Origin: an uncultured Monoglobus sp.
GTDB lineage: Bacteria > Bacillota > Clostridia > Monoglobales > Monoglobaceae
DNA: 64,000 nt
Direction of reading: 5' to 3'
NCBI GenBank assembly: GCA_947630135.1
Contig: CANRGH010000001.1
Span: forward strand, 62,001-126,000
Every line of letters starts with the position of its first letter. The first letter of the stretch is position 1. This document shows positions 41,345 to 49,285 of this stretch, in pieces. The notes under the pieces are model-generated. The model made no database searches and was not told the DNA's origin. It worked only from the letters and a program-made list of their open reading frames with translations. A program made the position numbers and the translations under genes.

Positions 41345-41396
41345 TTGTTTAGTTGTGGTATGCATATATAATACAACATTTCCGAAAAAAATTCAA
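41345..41396. promoter_or_regulatory. Back-to-back promoters sharing one -10 region
   Basis: Plus strand: TTGTTT (41345-41350), 16 bases, TATAAT (41367-41372). Minus strand: TTGAAT (41396-41391), 17 bases, TATTAT (41373-41368). The two -10 boxes are the same bases read on opposite strands. Each direction meets a terminator within about 100 bases. Confidence 0.45.
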
Positions 41397-41407
41397 TAGA
41401 AAACTTT

Positions 41408-41440
41408 GTTGATATTGTGCAAACAATATCAACGTTTTTT
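41408..41440 (+). terminator. Terminator hairpin before the spoIIA operon
   Basis: GTTGATATTGT-GCAA-ACAATATCAAC is a perfect 11-bp stem followed by GTTTTTTG. It lies 170 bases before spoIIAA and after the plus-strand promoter at 41345. The remaining interval to 41610 shows no promoter I can name with confidence. Confidence 0.75.
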
Positions 41441-41610
41441 GTGCGTTTTCAACAACAAAACGGGGAATATCGGGTTTTCGGCCTTTCTGCGCGTATTTGG
41501 CCGAAAGCCGTCGTCAAAAAATCCGTGGGAAATAAAGGCGGAAATATTTTTTTGTATAAGTAAACAGTGGGGAAACCACACCAAAAACTATAAAGGCAGG
41601 AGGAATACGG

Positions 41611-41928
41611 ATGAAATGTGAAATTGAGCAGGTAGGCGGATCTCTTGTGGTCAAGCTCGGCGGCGAGATCGACCAGCACTGCGCCGAGGAAATAAGGGGC
41701 GATATTGACCGCGAGCTGGATATTAAAAAATCGTCGTCGCTCATTATTGATCTCGGCGAGGTGGAATTTATGGACAGCTCGGGGCTCGGCCTCATTATGG
41801 GCAGATACAAAAAAATGGCGAGCCGCGGCGGAACGGTCATGCTGGCGCGGCCAAAGCCGAATGTGGACAGGCTGCTTGAGATGTCGGGCATAAAAAAACT
41901 GATAGGCAGGAATAAAACAAAGGAGTGA
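41611..41928 (+). CDS. spoIIAA: Anti-sigma F factor antagonist SpoIIAA
   Basis: A 105-residue STAS-domain protein. [20 protein letters not shown] and [20 protein letters not shown] are diagnostic; Ser56 after Asp55 is the residue phosphorylated by SpoIIAB. Unphosphorylated SpoIIAA frees sigma F in the forespore. GGCAGGAGGAATAC precedes the ATG. It heads the operon spoIIAA-spoIIAB-sigF-spoVAC-spoVAD-spoVAE, with five bases to the next gene. Confidence 0.96.
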   Translation: MKCEIEQVGGSLVVKLGGEIDQHCAEEIRGDIDRELDIKKSSSLIIDLGEVEFMDSSGLGLIMGRYKKMASRGGTVMLARPKPNVDRLLEMSGIKKLIGRNKTKE

Positions 41929-41933
41929 GAAAA

Positions 41934-42386
41934 ATGCGAAACTATATGAAACTGGAGATCCCGTCAAAGAGCGTCAACGAGGCGTTCGCCCGCGCCGCGG
42001 TCGGTGCCTTCGCCGCCCAGACCGATCTTGATATCAACGAGCTGGCGGACATAAAGACCTCGGTGTCCGAGGCGGTGACAAACTCGATAATCCACGGCTA
42101 CAGAGACACAGACGGCGTTATTTACATTGAGTGTGAAATAAAAACGGGGAAGAACTGCGTCGTAAGCGTGACCGTCCGCGACGAGGGCGCGGGCATTGCC
42201 AATGTGGAGCGGGCAATGGAACCGCTTTTCACAACCGCGCCCGACGAGGAGCGGAGCGGCATGGGATTTACCGTTATGCAGAGCTTTATGGACACGCTTG
42301 ACGTTGTATCCGAAAAAGGCAAGGGCACCACCGTCAAGATGTCAAAATACATTCATTCCCGCGAAGGCGGCGGGGAAATTATATGA
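41934..42386 (+). CDS. spoIIAB: Anti-sigma F factor and SpoIIAA kinase SpoIIAB
   Basis: A 150-residue GHKL-ATPase. The N-box [18 protein letters not shown]1 [20 protein letters not shown] and G2 [20 protein letters not shown] are complete. It binds sigma F and phosphorylates SpoIIAA with ATP. AAAGGAGTGAG, overlapping the SpoIIAA stop, precedes the ATG at 41934. Its stop overlaps the sigF start by four bases (ATGA), so translation is coupled and stoichiometry is fixed. Confidence 0.96.
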   Translation: MRNYMKLEIPSKSVNEAFARAAVGAFAAQTDLDINELADIKTSVSEAVTNSIIHGYRDTDGVIYIECEIKTGKNCVVSVTVRDEGAGIANVERAMEPLFTTAPDEERSGMGFTVMQSFMDTLDVVSEKGKGTTVKMSKYIHSREGGGEII

Positions 42387-43120
42387 GCTCCGACAAATAC
42401 CGCGAGAGCAACGAGGCGCTGCTCACGCGGATAAAGCAAGGCGACGGAACCGCCCGCGACGAGCTTATTGAAAACAATATCGGGCTCGTGCGCTCGGTCG
42501 CGAAGCGTTTTTTCGGCAGGGGCCACGAGCCCGACGACCTGTTCCAGATCGGCTGCATAGGCCTGATCAAGGCCGCAGACCGATTTGATCTGAACGTCGG
42601 GACAGCGTTTTCCACCTACGCGGTGCCGATGATAATCGGCGAGATAAAGCGCTTTATCCGCGACGACGGAATAATAAAGGTCAGCCGCGCTTACAAAAAC
42701 ATAGCCTACAAGGCGGCGTCGGTCAAGGAGCGCATGGAGGCGAAAAACAAGCGTGAGCCCACGCTCGGCGAGATAGCGCGCGAGCTTCGCATAACCCCGC
42801 AGGAGCTCTCGACCGCGCTTGAGGCCTCGCGGCGGCCCGACTCGCTCTATTCCGCCTTTGACGACGGAAAGTCGGACGGCAGGATATTGGCCGAAAAGAT
42901 AAGCTCGGACGAGGATTACGAGCAGAAGATCGAGAACCGCCTGATGCTGCGGCAGGCCTTAAGCGGCATGGACGAGCGCGAAAAATTCATAATATACATG
43001 CGCTATTTCAAGCGGCGCACCCAGAGCGACATAGCCGAAATGCTCGGCATATCGCAGGTTCAGGTGTCGCGGCTCGAAAAGAAAGTGCTGCTTAAAATGC
43101 GCAGGGAGCTGACCGGATGA
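42383..43120 (+). CDS. sigF: Forespore sigma factor F
   Basis: A 245-residue sigma-70 family protein. Region 2 ([60 protein letters not shown]), region 3 ([20 protein letters not shown]) and region 4 ([20 protein letters not shown]) are all present. The first forespore-specific sigma of sporulation, held inactive by SpoIIAB. Sigma G is its close relative, but the position behind spoIIAB identifies sigma F. Confidence 0.96.
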   Translation: MSSDKYRESNEALLTRIKQGDGTARDELIENNIGLVRSVAKRFFGRGHEPDDLFQIGCIGLIKAADRFDLNVGTAFSTYAVPMIIGEIKRFIRDDGIIKVSRAYKNIAYKAASVKERMEAKNKREPTLGEIARELRITPQELSTALEASRRPDSLYSAFDDGKSDGRILAEKISSDEDYEQKIENRLMLRQALSGMDEREKFIIYMRYFKRRTQSDIAEMLGISQVQVSRLEKKVLLKMRRELTG

Positions 43121-43137
43121 TTTATTCGGAAGCAAAG

Positions 43138-43167
43138 GAATAATTTTACCGTCGGGCGAGAATAATA
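43138..43167 (+). promoter_or_regulatory. Forespore (sigma G/F-type) promoter of spoVAC
   Basis: GAATA (43138-43142), 18 bases, AATAATA (43161-43167), close to the sigma G consensus GHATR-N18-CATnHTA with one mismatch. It lies in the 68-base gap between sigF and spoVAC, where a forespore promoter is expected because spoVA genes are sigma G targets in Bacillus. Confidence 0.5.
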
Positions 43168-43188
43168 GAGCATGAAAGGAGTGTTATT

Positions 43189-43647
43189 ATGCCCGACAAC
43201 AAAAATAAGGATTATCTGAATTATATCGACAAAACCGCGCCAAAGAGCCCGATGCTCAAAAACATAGCGCTCGCCTTTGTGATAGGCGGTCTGATCTGCG
43301 TCATAGGCCAGCTCATAGGCGACTTTTACAAAAAAGTATGCGACCTTGACGCCGAGAGCGCGAAAACAGCGGTCAGCGTTACCATGGTGTTTTTGGGAGC
43401 GCTGCTGACCGGACTTGACATCTATCCCAAGATCGCCAAATACGCGGGCGCCGGAACGATCGTGCCGATAACCGGCTTCGCGAACTCAATAACCTCGCCC
43501 GCGATGGAGTTCAAGCGCGAGGGACTGGTGCTCGGAATGTCGGCAAAAATGTTCGTTGTGGCCGGCCCGGTGCTGGTCTACGGCATAACGTCCTCGGTGG
43601 TGGTAGGAATAATCTATTTTTTGTATAAAGTTATGATAGGAGGCTAA
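43189..43647 (+). CDS. spoVAC: Stage V sporulation protein AC
   Basis: A 152-residue membrane protein with about four helices. NYIDKTAPKSPMLKNIALAF, VIGGLICVIGQLIGDFYKKV and YAGAGTIVPITGFANSITSP are family hallmarks. SpoVAC is part of the channel that moves Ca-dipicolinate into the forespore and releases it in germination; the Bacillus protein is mechanosensitive. GAAAGGAGTG precedes the ATG. Three bases separate it from spoVAD. Confidence 0.95.
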   Translation: MPDNKNKDYLNYIDKTAPKSPMLKNIALAFVIGGLICVIGQLIGDFYKKVCDLDAESAKTAVSVTMVFLGALLTGLDIYPKIAKYAGAGTIVPITGFANSITSPAMEFKREGLVLGMSAKMFVVAGPVLVYGITSSVVVGIIYFLYKVMIGG

Positions 43648-43650
43648 AGA

Positions 43651-44676
43651 ATGGCGGTCAGACTCGGAAATCAAACAATGGCTCTTGAGAAAAACGTATC
43701 GATCATAAACACCGCCACGGTGGTGGGAACCAAAGAGAGCGAGGGGCCGCTTTCGCCGTATTTTGACGTGAAGATGAAGGACGCGGAATGGGGCGAGGAA
43801 ACGTGGGAAAAGACCGAGAGCAAAATGCAGAAGGAGGCGGCCAAGCTCGCGATCCGCAAGGCGGGCAGGCGGCCGTCAGACATACACTGCGCCTTCGCGG
43901 GCGATCTGCTCAACCAGTGCATAAGCTCGGGGTTTAGCGCGCGCGAGCTCGGCATTCCGTATTACGGGCTCTACGGCGCGTGCTCGACCATGATCGAAGG
44001 GTTGAGCCTCGGCGCGCTCGCGATCGACGGCGGCGGAATGAATGCCGCGATAGCTGTGGCGTCAAGCCACTTCTGCACGGCGGAGCGGCAGTACAGAAAT
44101 CCGCTGGAATACGGCGGCCAACGGCCTCCCACGGCCCAGTGGACTGTGACCGGAGCCGCGGCGGCCGTGCTCGAGGGCGGCGACTGCGCGCCGTATATAA
44201 CCCATGTGACGAGCGGCAAGGTCGTGGACTTCGGCGTGATCGACCAGAACAACATGGGCGGCGCCATGGCCCCGGCGGCGATAGACACGCTGTGCGCGCA
44301 CTTTGCCGACACAGGGCGCTCGCCGAAGGATTACGATCTTATTTTAAGCGGTGACCTCGGCAAAATAGGCCGCGAGATCGTTATAAACATGATGAACTCA
44401 AACGGCTATAACATGAACGACAATTACGGCGACTCGGGCTGCATGATATACGACATCGAAAGGCAGGACGTCCACGCCGGAGGCAGCGGCTGCGGCTGCA
44501 TAGCGGTGACGGTCTGCGGATATATTTTTGAGATGATGAAAAACGGAAAGCTGAACGACGTGCTCATTCTCGGCACGGGCGCGCTGCTGAGCCCCACCTC
44601 CTCGCTTCAGGGCGAGTCGGTCCCGGGTATTGCCCACGCGGTCGCGCTCTCGAACAGACCGGGAGGTGAAAGATAA
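43651..44676 (+). CDS. spoVAD: Stage V sporulation protein AD
   Basis: A 341-residue thiolase-fold protein. NQTMALEKNVSIINTATVVG, LNQCISSGFSARELGIPYYG, LYGACSTMIEGLSLGALAID, VASSHFCTAERQYRNPLEYG and GVIDQNNMGGAMAPAAIDTL are typical. It binds dipicolinate at the outer face of the spore inner membrane rather than acting as a thiolase. The ATG is preceded by GATAGGAGGCTAAAG. Its TAA stop shares a base with the next start. Confidence 0.95.
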   Translation: MAVRLGNQTMALEKNVSIINTATVVGTKESEGPLSPYFDVKMKDAEWGEETWEKTESKMQKEAAKLAIRKAGRRPSDIHCAFAGDLLNQCISSGFSARELGIPYYGLYGACSTMIEGLSLGALAIDGGGMNAAIAVASSHFCTAERQYRNPLEYGGQRPPTAQWTVTGAAAAVLEGGDCAPYITHVTSGKVVDFGVIDQNNMGGAMAPAAIDTLCAHFADTGRSPKDYDLILSGDLGKIGREIVINMMNSNGYNMNDNYGDSGCMIYDIERQDVHAGGSGCGCIAVTVCGYIFEMMKNGKLNDVLILGTGALLSPTSSLQGESVPGIAHAVALSNRPGGER

Positions 44677-45029
44677 TGCAATATCTCAACGCGTTCTGGG
44701 TGGGCGGTCTGCTGTGCGCCATTGCTCAGATATTGATCGACAAGACAAAGCTGACCCCGGCGAGGATATTGGTGCTTTATGTTGTGATAGGCGCGGCGCT
44801 CGGCGCCGTGGGAATATACGACAAGATCGTTGATTACGCGGGCGCGGGCGCCACGGTGCCGCTGATGGGCTTCGGCAACGTGCTGGCCCAAGGCGTCAAA
44901 AAGGCCGTGGACGCCGACGGTCCGCTGGGCATAATCACGGGCGGCGCCTCGGCCGCGGCCGGAGGAATATCCGCGGCCGTGTTCTTCGGCTTTGTGATAG
45001 CCCTGATATTCAACCCGAAAGCGAAATAA
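44676..45029 (+). CDS. spoVAE: Stage V sporulation protein AE
   Basis: A 117-residue membrane protein (SpoVAEb type) with about four helices. MQYLNAFWVGGLLCAIAQIL, DYAGAGATVPLMGFGNVLAQ and GGASAAAGGISAAVFFGFVI match the family, which resembles SpoVAC in sequence. It completes the minimal clostridial AC-AD-AE set; spoVAA, AB and AF of Bacillus are absent. GGGAGGTGAAAG within the spoVAD end serves as the ribosome binding site. A terminator follows. Confidence 0.94.
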   Translation: MQYLNAFWVGGLLCAIAQILIDKTKLTPARILVLYVVIGAALGAVGIYDKIVDYAGAGATVPLMGFGNVLAQGVKKAVDADGPLGIITGGASAAAGGISAAVFFGFVIALIFNPKAK

Positions 45030-45070
45030 AATCACCCCGGCGTAACACTGAACGTCGGGGTGATTTTATT
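45028..45070 (+). terminator. Terminator of the spoIIA-spoVA operon
   Basis: AAAATCACCCCGGCGT pairs with ACGTCGGGGTGATTTT (one mismatch), a 16-bp stem with an 8-base loop and trailing T residues. Confidence 0.9.
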
Positions 45071-45121
45071 TAATTTTGTTTAAACAAACGCCTAAAATCA
45101 AATATTTAATTAAAATATTGC

Positions 45122-45150
45122 TTGTCAATCAAAGATAAATATGATATAAT
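45122..45150 (+). promoter_or_regulatory. Sigma-A promoter of the zinc-ribbon/DUF6273-type gene
   Basis: TTGTCA (45122-45127), 17 bases, TATAAT (45145-45150), followed by TATAGGAGG and the ATG at 45192. Confidence 0.7.
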
Positions 45151-45191
45151 TGTTTTTAAAGATAATTAAATATATAGTATAGGAGGTATTT

Positions 45192-46337
45192 ATGTTGAAT
45201 TATTGTACAAAATGCGGAAAAAAACTAAAAGATGGCACAAAATTCTGCGTTCATTGCGGCACGCAAAATGTGTCTGATAAAATTTATCAAAATTCGAAAA
45301 ATATAAGCTTCAAAAAATCAAAACGAAAGTTTAAAATATGGATTCCAATAATAGGATTTGTATGCTGCGCAACTATTGTGGCGATACTTGCAGTTGTTTT
45401 TGCATTTAAACCTTCAAGTGACAGTATAATTTCCAATTATAACAGCAAAATTGAAGTAGGAGATTATCTTCGGTTGGGTACATACTATGATGAACCCATT
45501 ATATGGCGTTGTATTGATATTGACAAAAACGGACCTCTGATGCTTACCGATAAAATAATTTGTCTCAAAGCCTTTGATGCCATGCCAAAAACAAATGAAA
45601 ACTCGGGGTCTCATGCGCGTGGAAGAAAAGATAATGATTCAAATTATTGGAAGGACAGTAATATACGTTCGTGGCTCAACTCAAATGCAGCAGCTGGTGA
45701 AGTTGAGTGGCTCTGCGGCAATCCGCCTAACGATTTAAGCCTCACGCTGCCATATGAAATGAATAAAGGATTTGTTCACAATCCATACAATAATGAAGCC
45801 GGCTTTTTAACTAATTTTCAACAAAACGAAAAAAATGCAATAAAAGAAGTAACCCAAAAATGTATTGTCGGTAAATTAGAGGTTGAAAATGGAGTTTACG
45901 ATTTTGGTAATGAATTTTTAGAAATTGCTGCAACAGATAGCATAGATCTTTCTACATATGATAATGCGTATTCTGAACAAGTTACCGATAAAATATTTTT
46001 ACCGGATGTTATGCAAATTAATAAATTAATCGAAAACTCAGATAAACTTGGAGAAGATTACTTGTCGGCTCGTCTGACACAAAAGGCAATTGAACATAAT
46101 CAGTATACTAAATTAAATTTGTCTGCAGACAAAAATTGGTATTATTGGCTTAGAACACCTGATAATGTAGAATTCGACACTTGGGGACAAAGCGTACGAA
46201 TTGCAATGTCTGACAAAGAAATTGATGAGGATAATGCTTCAGATTGTTCGATCGGTATTCGGCCTGCATTCTATTTTGATTTATCCGTTAATATACAAGG
46301 AGATGGAACAATCGAAAATCCGTTTTATATCAATTAA
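45192..46337 (+). CDS. Zinc-ribbon membrane protein with DUF6273-like ectodomain
   Basis: A 381-residue protein. The N-terminal zinc ribbon is MLNYCTKCGKKLKDGTKFCV then HCGTQ. A membrane helix follows (KIWIPIIGFVCCATIVAILA, about 52-75). The extracytoplasmic region has EVGDYLRLGTYYDEPIIWRC, NYWKDSNIRSWLN, WYYWLRTPDNVEF and CSIGIRPAFYFDLSVNIQGD, the pattern of DUF6273 domains found in clostridial surface proteins. ATAGGAGGTATTT precedes the ATG. The gene is much more AT-rich than its neighbours and has its own promoter and terminator, suggesting recent acquisition. Function unknown. Confidence 0.82.
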   Translation: MLNYCTKCGKKLKDGTKFCVHCGTQNVSDKIYQNSKNISFKKSKRKFKIWIPIIGFVCCATIVAILAVVFAFKPSSDSIISNYNSKIEVGDYLRLGTYYDEPIIWRCIDIDKNGPLMLTDKIICLKAFDAMPKTNENSGSHARGRKDNDSNYWKDSNIRSWLNSNAAAGEVEWLCGNPPNDLSLTLPYEMNKGFVHNPYNNEAGFLTNFQQNEKNAIKEVTQKCIVGKLEVENGVYDFGNEFLEIAATDSIDLSTYDNAYSEQVTDKIFLPDVMQINKLIENSDKLGEDYLSARLTQKAIEHNQYTKLNLSADKNWYYWLRTPDNVEFDTWGQSVRIAMSDKEIDEDNASDCSIGIRPAFYFDLSVNIQGDGTIENPFYIN

Positions 46338-46421
46338 CTGTAAAAGTATATTACGGATTTTACACTATGCAAAATAATTAAATCTGTCAAACTTTCACAC
46401 AACTGATCGTTTTTAAAAACT

Positions 46422-46453
46422 AAAAGCGGCTCAATTCAAATCGAGCCGCTTTT
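46422..46453. terminator. Bidirectional terminator between the zinc-ribbon gene and ftsQ
   Basis: AAAAGCGGCTC pairs with GAGCCGCTTTT (11 bp) around a 10-base loop. It lies 8 bases past the ftsQ stop and about 85 past the zinc-ribbon stop, serving the ends of both convergent units. Confidence 0.85.
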
Positions 46454-46461
46454 AAATTTAA

Positions 46462-47898
46462 TTATTCCTCTAAATCTATCGAATTTGTGGCACCGTCTTC
46501 GTCCTCGTCGGTTTGGCGCGAGGCGGGTTTCGCGGTCGGTTTTGCTGTGGCCTTGGGCTTTTGAGTCGCCTTCGCGTCACTTTCGTCCTCGTCCTCATCC
46601 TCATCATCGGGGTCCGCCGTTGACTTCGGACGCTTGGTTGCGTCGGGGTCTTCCTCCGCCTCTTCCTCTTCGCTGTCGGGCGCGGGGGTCTCTTTTTCAT
46701 CAAGCAGCATCGGAGTCTGATAGCCCTCGGGCCGCACATAGAGCTTGGAGTCTCTGAAATCCACAATTCCGCGCTCATAGGGCGACAGATTCTCGTTGAC
46801 CACAGTCGCGGTAAACTTTGCCTTGTATTCAAAATCCTCAAAGCCGCCGAACCAGACCTCAAGACGGTCCTCGATCACAAATTTTACGTCGTTTACATTT
46901 TCGGCGTCGAATTTGGTGGTCCGCTCAAGCAGGCCCGCGCTGTCAAGCGCCTTCAGCGCGTCAAGCACGGAATTCAGCTTTTCGCCGTCAGCGCTTTCGA
47001 TCCGTTTTCCCACGTCGTATTTTGAAAGCTGCACACCGTAAACCACGGGCGCGTCGTAAATCACTCTGCCGCCGCTCGTGTGCGCGATCCCGTCGCTGTC
47101 GTCAACGTTTACGCTCTCCGCGTCCGCAGTGGGCTCGGGACTTTCCTCGGGAGTGTCATCCACAAAAAAGCGGTTTCCGTCCTCGTCAAACTCGTAATGG
47201 CCGCCGTTCACGCGGTAGATAGGATCGCCGTCGTCATCATAGCCCCAGATCGTGCCGTCGGCGGTGGACTCGGGATCGGGCTCATCGCTGTCTTCCTCGT
47301 TTTCGCTGTCAGGATCGGGGCTGCCGATCGGCTCGGGCTCCTTTTCGGTTATTTTTGAGTTTATTATATCCTCCGCGTCGTCGCCGTTTACCACCTCAAG
47401 CACACTGCCGCCCATGTCGATCACGGCAAGCGCGCCGCCCGTGTTGAAATAGGCCGACGGGTGATGCTCAACAACCGCGATCTTTATCGTGTTCGGCAGC
47501 TCACGGCTTATCTTGCAGCTCTCGATATAGTCAAGCTCCTCAACTGGCTTTTTTCCGCCCGACAGCGGCGTCAAAAATATATTGTGCCCGCGCCGTATGC
47601 CCGAGGCCTGCACTATCGTTTCGGAGCTTGTTTTGCTGTTTCCCTCGCACACTATGTTTTCAATGTCAAACGCGGGCGCGAACAGAAACACGCATACCAA
47701 GATCACCGCTGCCGCCGCGGCAGCGAGGCAGGTCAGACCCAATATCCTTCGTTTTTGCGGGTTTAAGCTCCGCTTCGCGGAACGACGCTTCACGGGGCGT
47801 CTCCCTGCGGATGAACGTCCCGCGGATGTCCGCCTCGGGGCGGGCCGTCTCGCTCCCTTTCTTTTTCTTTGATCAGGTTGTCTTCTGTATTCTTCCAT
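46462..47898 (-). CDS. ftsQ: Cell division protein FtsQ/DivIB with acidic insertion
   Basis: A 478-residue bitopic divisome protein. A strongly basic cytoplasmic N-terminus (1-50, many Arg/Lys) precedes one membrane helix (about 52-74). The POTRA domain follows (FDIENIVCEGNSKTSSETIV, then LPNTIKIAVVEHHPSAYF). Residues about 172-280 are an unusual insertion rich in Asp, Glu, Pro and Ser, splitting the beta domain, which resumes at VVYGVQLSKYDVGKRI. The tail (about 408-478) is again acidic, with Lys/Ala/Pro patches. FtsQ/DivIB normally has 250-330 residues. It is the last gene of the dcw cluster, 28 bases after murA. Confidence 0.85.
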   Translation of the reverse strand: MEEYRRQPDQRKRKGARRPAPRRTSAGRSSAGRRPVKRRSAKRSLNPQKRRILGLTCLAAAAAAVILVCVFLFAPAFDIENIVCEGNSKTSSETIVQASGIRRGHNIFLTPLSGGKKPVEELDYIESCKISRELPNTIKIAVVEHHPSAYFNTGGALAVIDMGGSVLEVVNGDDAEDIINSKITEKEPEPIGSPDPDSENEEDSDEPDPESTADGTIWGYDDDGDPIYRVNGGHYEFDEDGNRFFVDDTPEESPEPTADAESVNVDDSDGIAHTSGGRVIYDAPVVYGVQLSKYDVGKRIESADGEKLNSVLDALKALDSAGLLERTTKFDAENVNDVKFVIEDRLEVWFGGFEDFEYKAKFTATVVNENLSPYERGIVDFRDSKLYVRPEGYQTPMLLDEKETPAPDSEEEEAEEDPDATKRPKSTADPDDEDEDEDESDAKATQKPKATAKPTAKPASRQTDEDEDGATNSIDLEE

Positions 47899-47926
47899 AG
47901 TCGTTCTCCCGTATAAATTAAACTTT

Positions 47927-49198
47927 TCAGTATATCATTCGTATATCCGCGCCGAGATTTGAAAAATCGCGGCTTATGTTCTCGTAGCCGCGCTCGATAT
48001 GCGAAACTCCGTAAACTCTCGTGGTCCCGTCGGCGACAAGTCCGCCGATCACCATAGCGGCTCCGCCTCTCAGGTCGCAAGCTCTGACGTCCGCGCCGCT
48101 CAGTGACTCTTTGCCCCTTACCGTGGCCTGGCACATATTAACGTCTATATCGGCACCGAGTTTTTTAAGCTCGGGCGCGTGGCGGAACCTGTTCTCAAAA
48201 ATCGACTCCACAAACACCGTGGTTCCCTTCGCCACCGTCGCCGCGGCCATAAAAGCGGGCTGCGCGTCGGTAGGGAAGCCGGGATAATACAAGGTTTTTA
48301 TCGTGTTGACCGCGTTCGGCCTGCCGCTCATTGAAACGATCATGCCGCCGCTTACGCGTTTGACCGAAACTCCCATATCGCGCAGGACCGACACGCAGAC
48401 CGCGAGATGCTCCGGATTGGCGCCGCGCAGGAATATTTTGCCTCCGCAGGCGGCGGCCGCCGCCATATATGTAAGCGCGGCAATTCTGTCGGGCATGATC
48501 CCGTAATCGGCACCCCTAAGTTCTTTTGCGCCGTTTATAACGATAACGTCGCTGCCCGCGCCGCGAATGTCGGCGCCCATGGCGTTCAGAAAATTCTGCA
48601 GGTCAACGATCTCGGGCTCGCGGGCGGCGTTTCTGATCACCGTCCGCCCCTCGGACTTTGCCGTGAGCAGCATTATGTTCTCGGTCGCACCCACGCTTGG
48701 GCAGAGCAGCGAGACCTGGCACGGCTTGAGCCCCGAGCGGAGGCGGCAGCGTATCATTCCGCCTTCCTCATCAATATCAACGCCCAGCTCCCTGAACGCC
48801 CGAATATGCATATCGATCGGCCTCGCGCCTATCTCGCAGCCGCCGGGATAGCCCAGATCGGCCTCTCCGGTTCGGGAAAGCAGTGCGCCCATAAACAGCA
48901 CCGACGAGCGCATCCTGTTCATCATCTCGTTGTCTATCGCCGAGCCGAACACATTTTCGGCTCTGACGCTGACCGCGTGTCCGCCCTCGTCAAACCGACA
49001 CACCGCGCCCAGCCGCTCAAGAATTTCGGCCGTGTTTTCCACGTCGGTGAGATACGGGCAGTTTGAGAGGCACGCCTCACCCCTTTCGCACAGCAGGCAC
49101 GCGGTGAGGCACGGCAGAGCCGCGTTTTTGCATCCCTGGACCCTTGTCTCCCCCGACAGCCTTCTTCTTCCGTTAATGGATAAATAACCGTCTGTCAC
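47927..49198 (-). CDS. murA: UDP-N-acetylglucosamine 1-carboxyvinyltransferase MurA
   Basis: A 423-residue cytoplasmic enzyme that transfers enolpyruvate from PEP to UDP-GlcNAc, the first committed step of peptidoglycan synthesis. Landmarks: VQGCKNAALPCLTACLLC (active-site Lys), the fosfomycin-target Cys in YPGGCEIGARPIDMHIRAFR, MRSSVLFMGALL, CPSVGATENIMLLTA and YYPGFPTDAQPAFMAAATVA. The two-domain inside-out barrel length is normal. It is between murG and ftsQ, as in many Clostridia; the AGGGAT-like site precedes its ATG. A second murA copy elsewhere is common in Firmicutes. Confidence 0.95.
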   Translation of the reverse strand: MTDGYLSINGRRRLSGETRVQGCKNAALPCLTACLLCERGEACLSNCPYLTDVENTAEILERLGAVCRFDEGGHAVSVRAENVFGSAIDNEMMNRMRSSVLFMGALLSRTGEADLGYPGGCEIGARPIDMHIRAFRELGVDIDEEGGMIRCRLRSGLKPCQVSLLCPSVGATENIMLLTAKSEGRTVIRNAAREPEIVDLQNFLNAMGADIRGAGSDVIVINGAKELRGADYGIMPDRIAALTYMAAAAACGGKIFLRGANPEHLAVCVSVLRDMGVSVKRVSGGMIVSMSGRPNAVNTIKTLYYPGFPTDAQPAFMAAATVAKGTTVFVESIFENRFRHAPELKKLGADIDVNMCQATVRGKESLSGADVRACDLRGGAAMVIGGLVADGTTRVYGVSHIERGYENISRDFSNLGADIRMIY

Positions 49199-49285
49199 AT
49201 AAATCCCTCCATTTTTACAACGCGTATTGTAATCCCCTTTATACAGATTATAATATGCTTTGACGGAGGGTTTGTGATTAAACCG

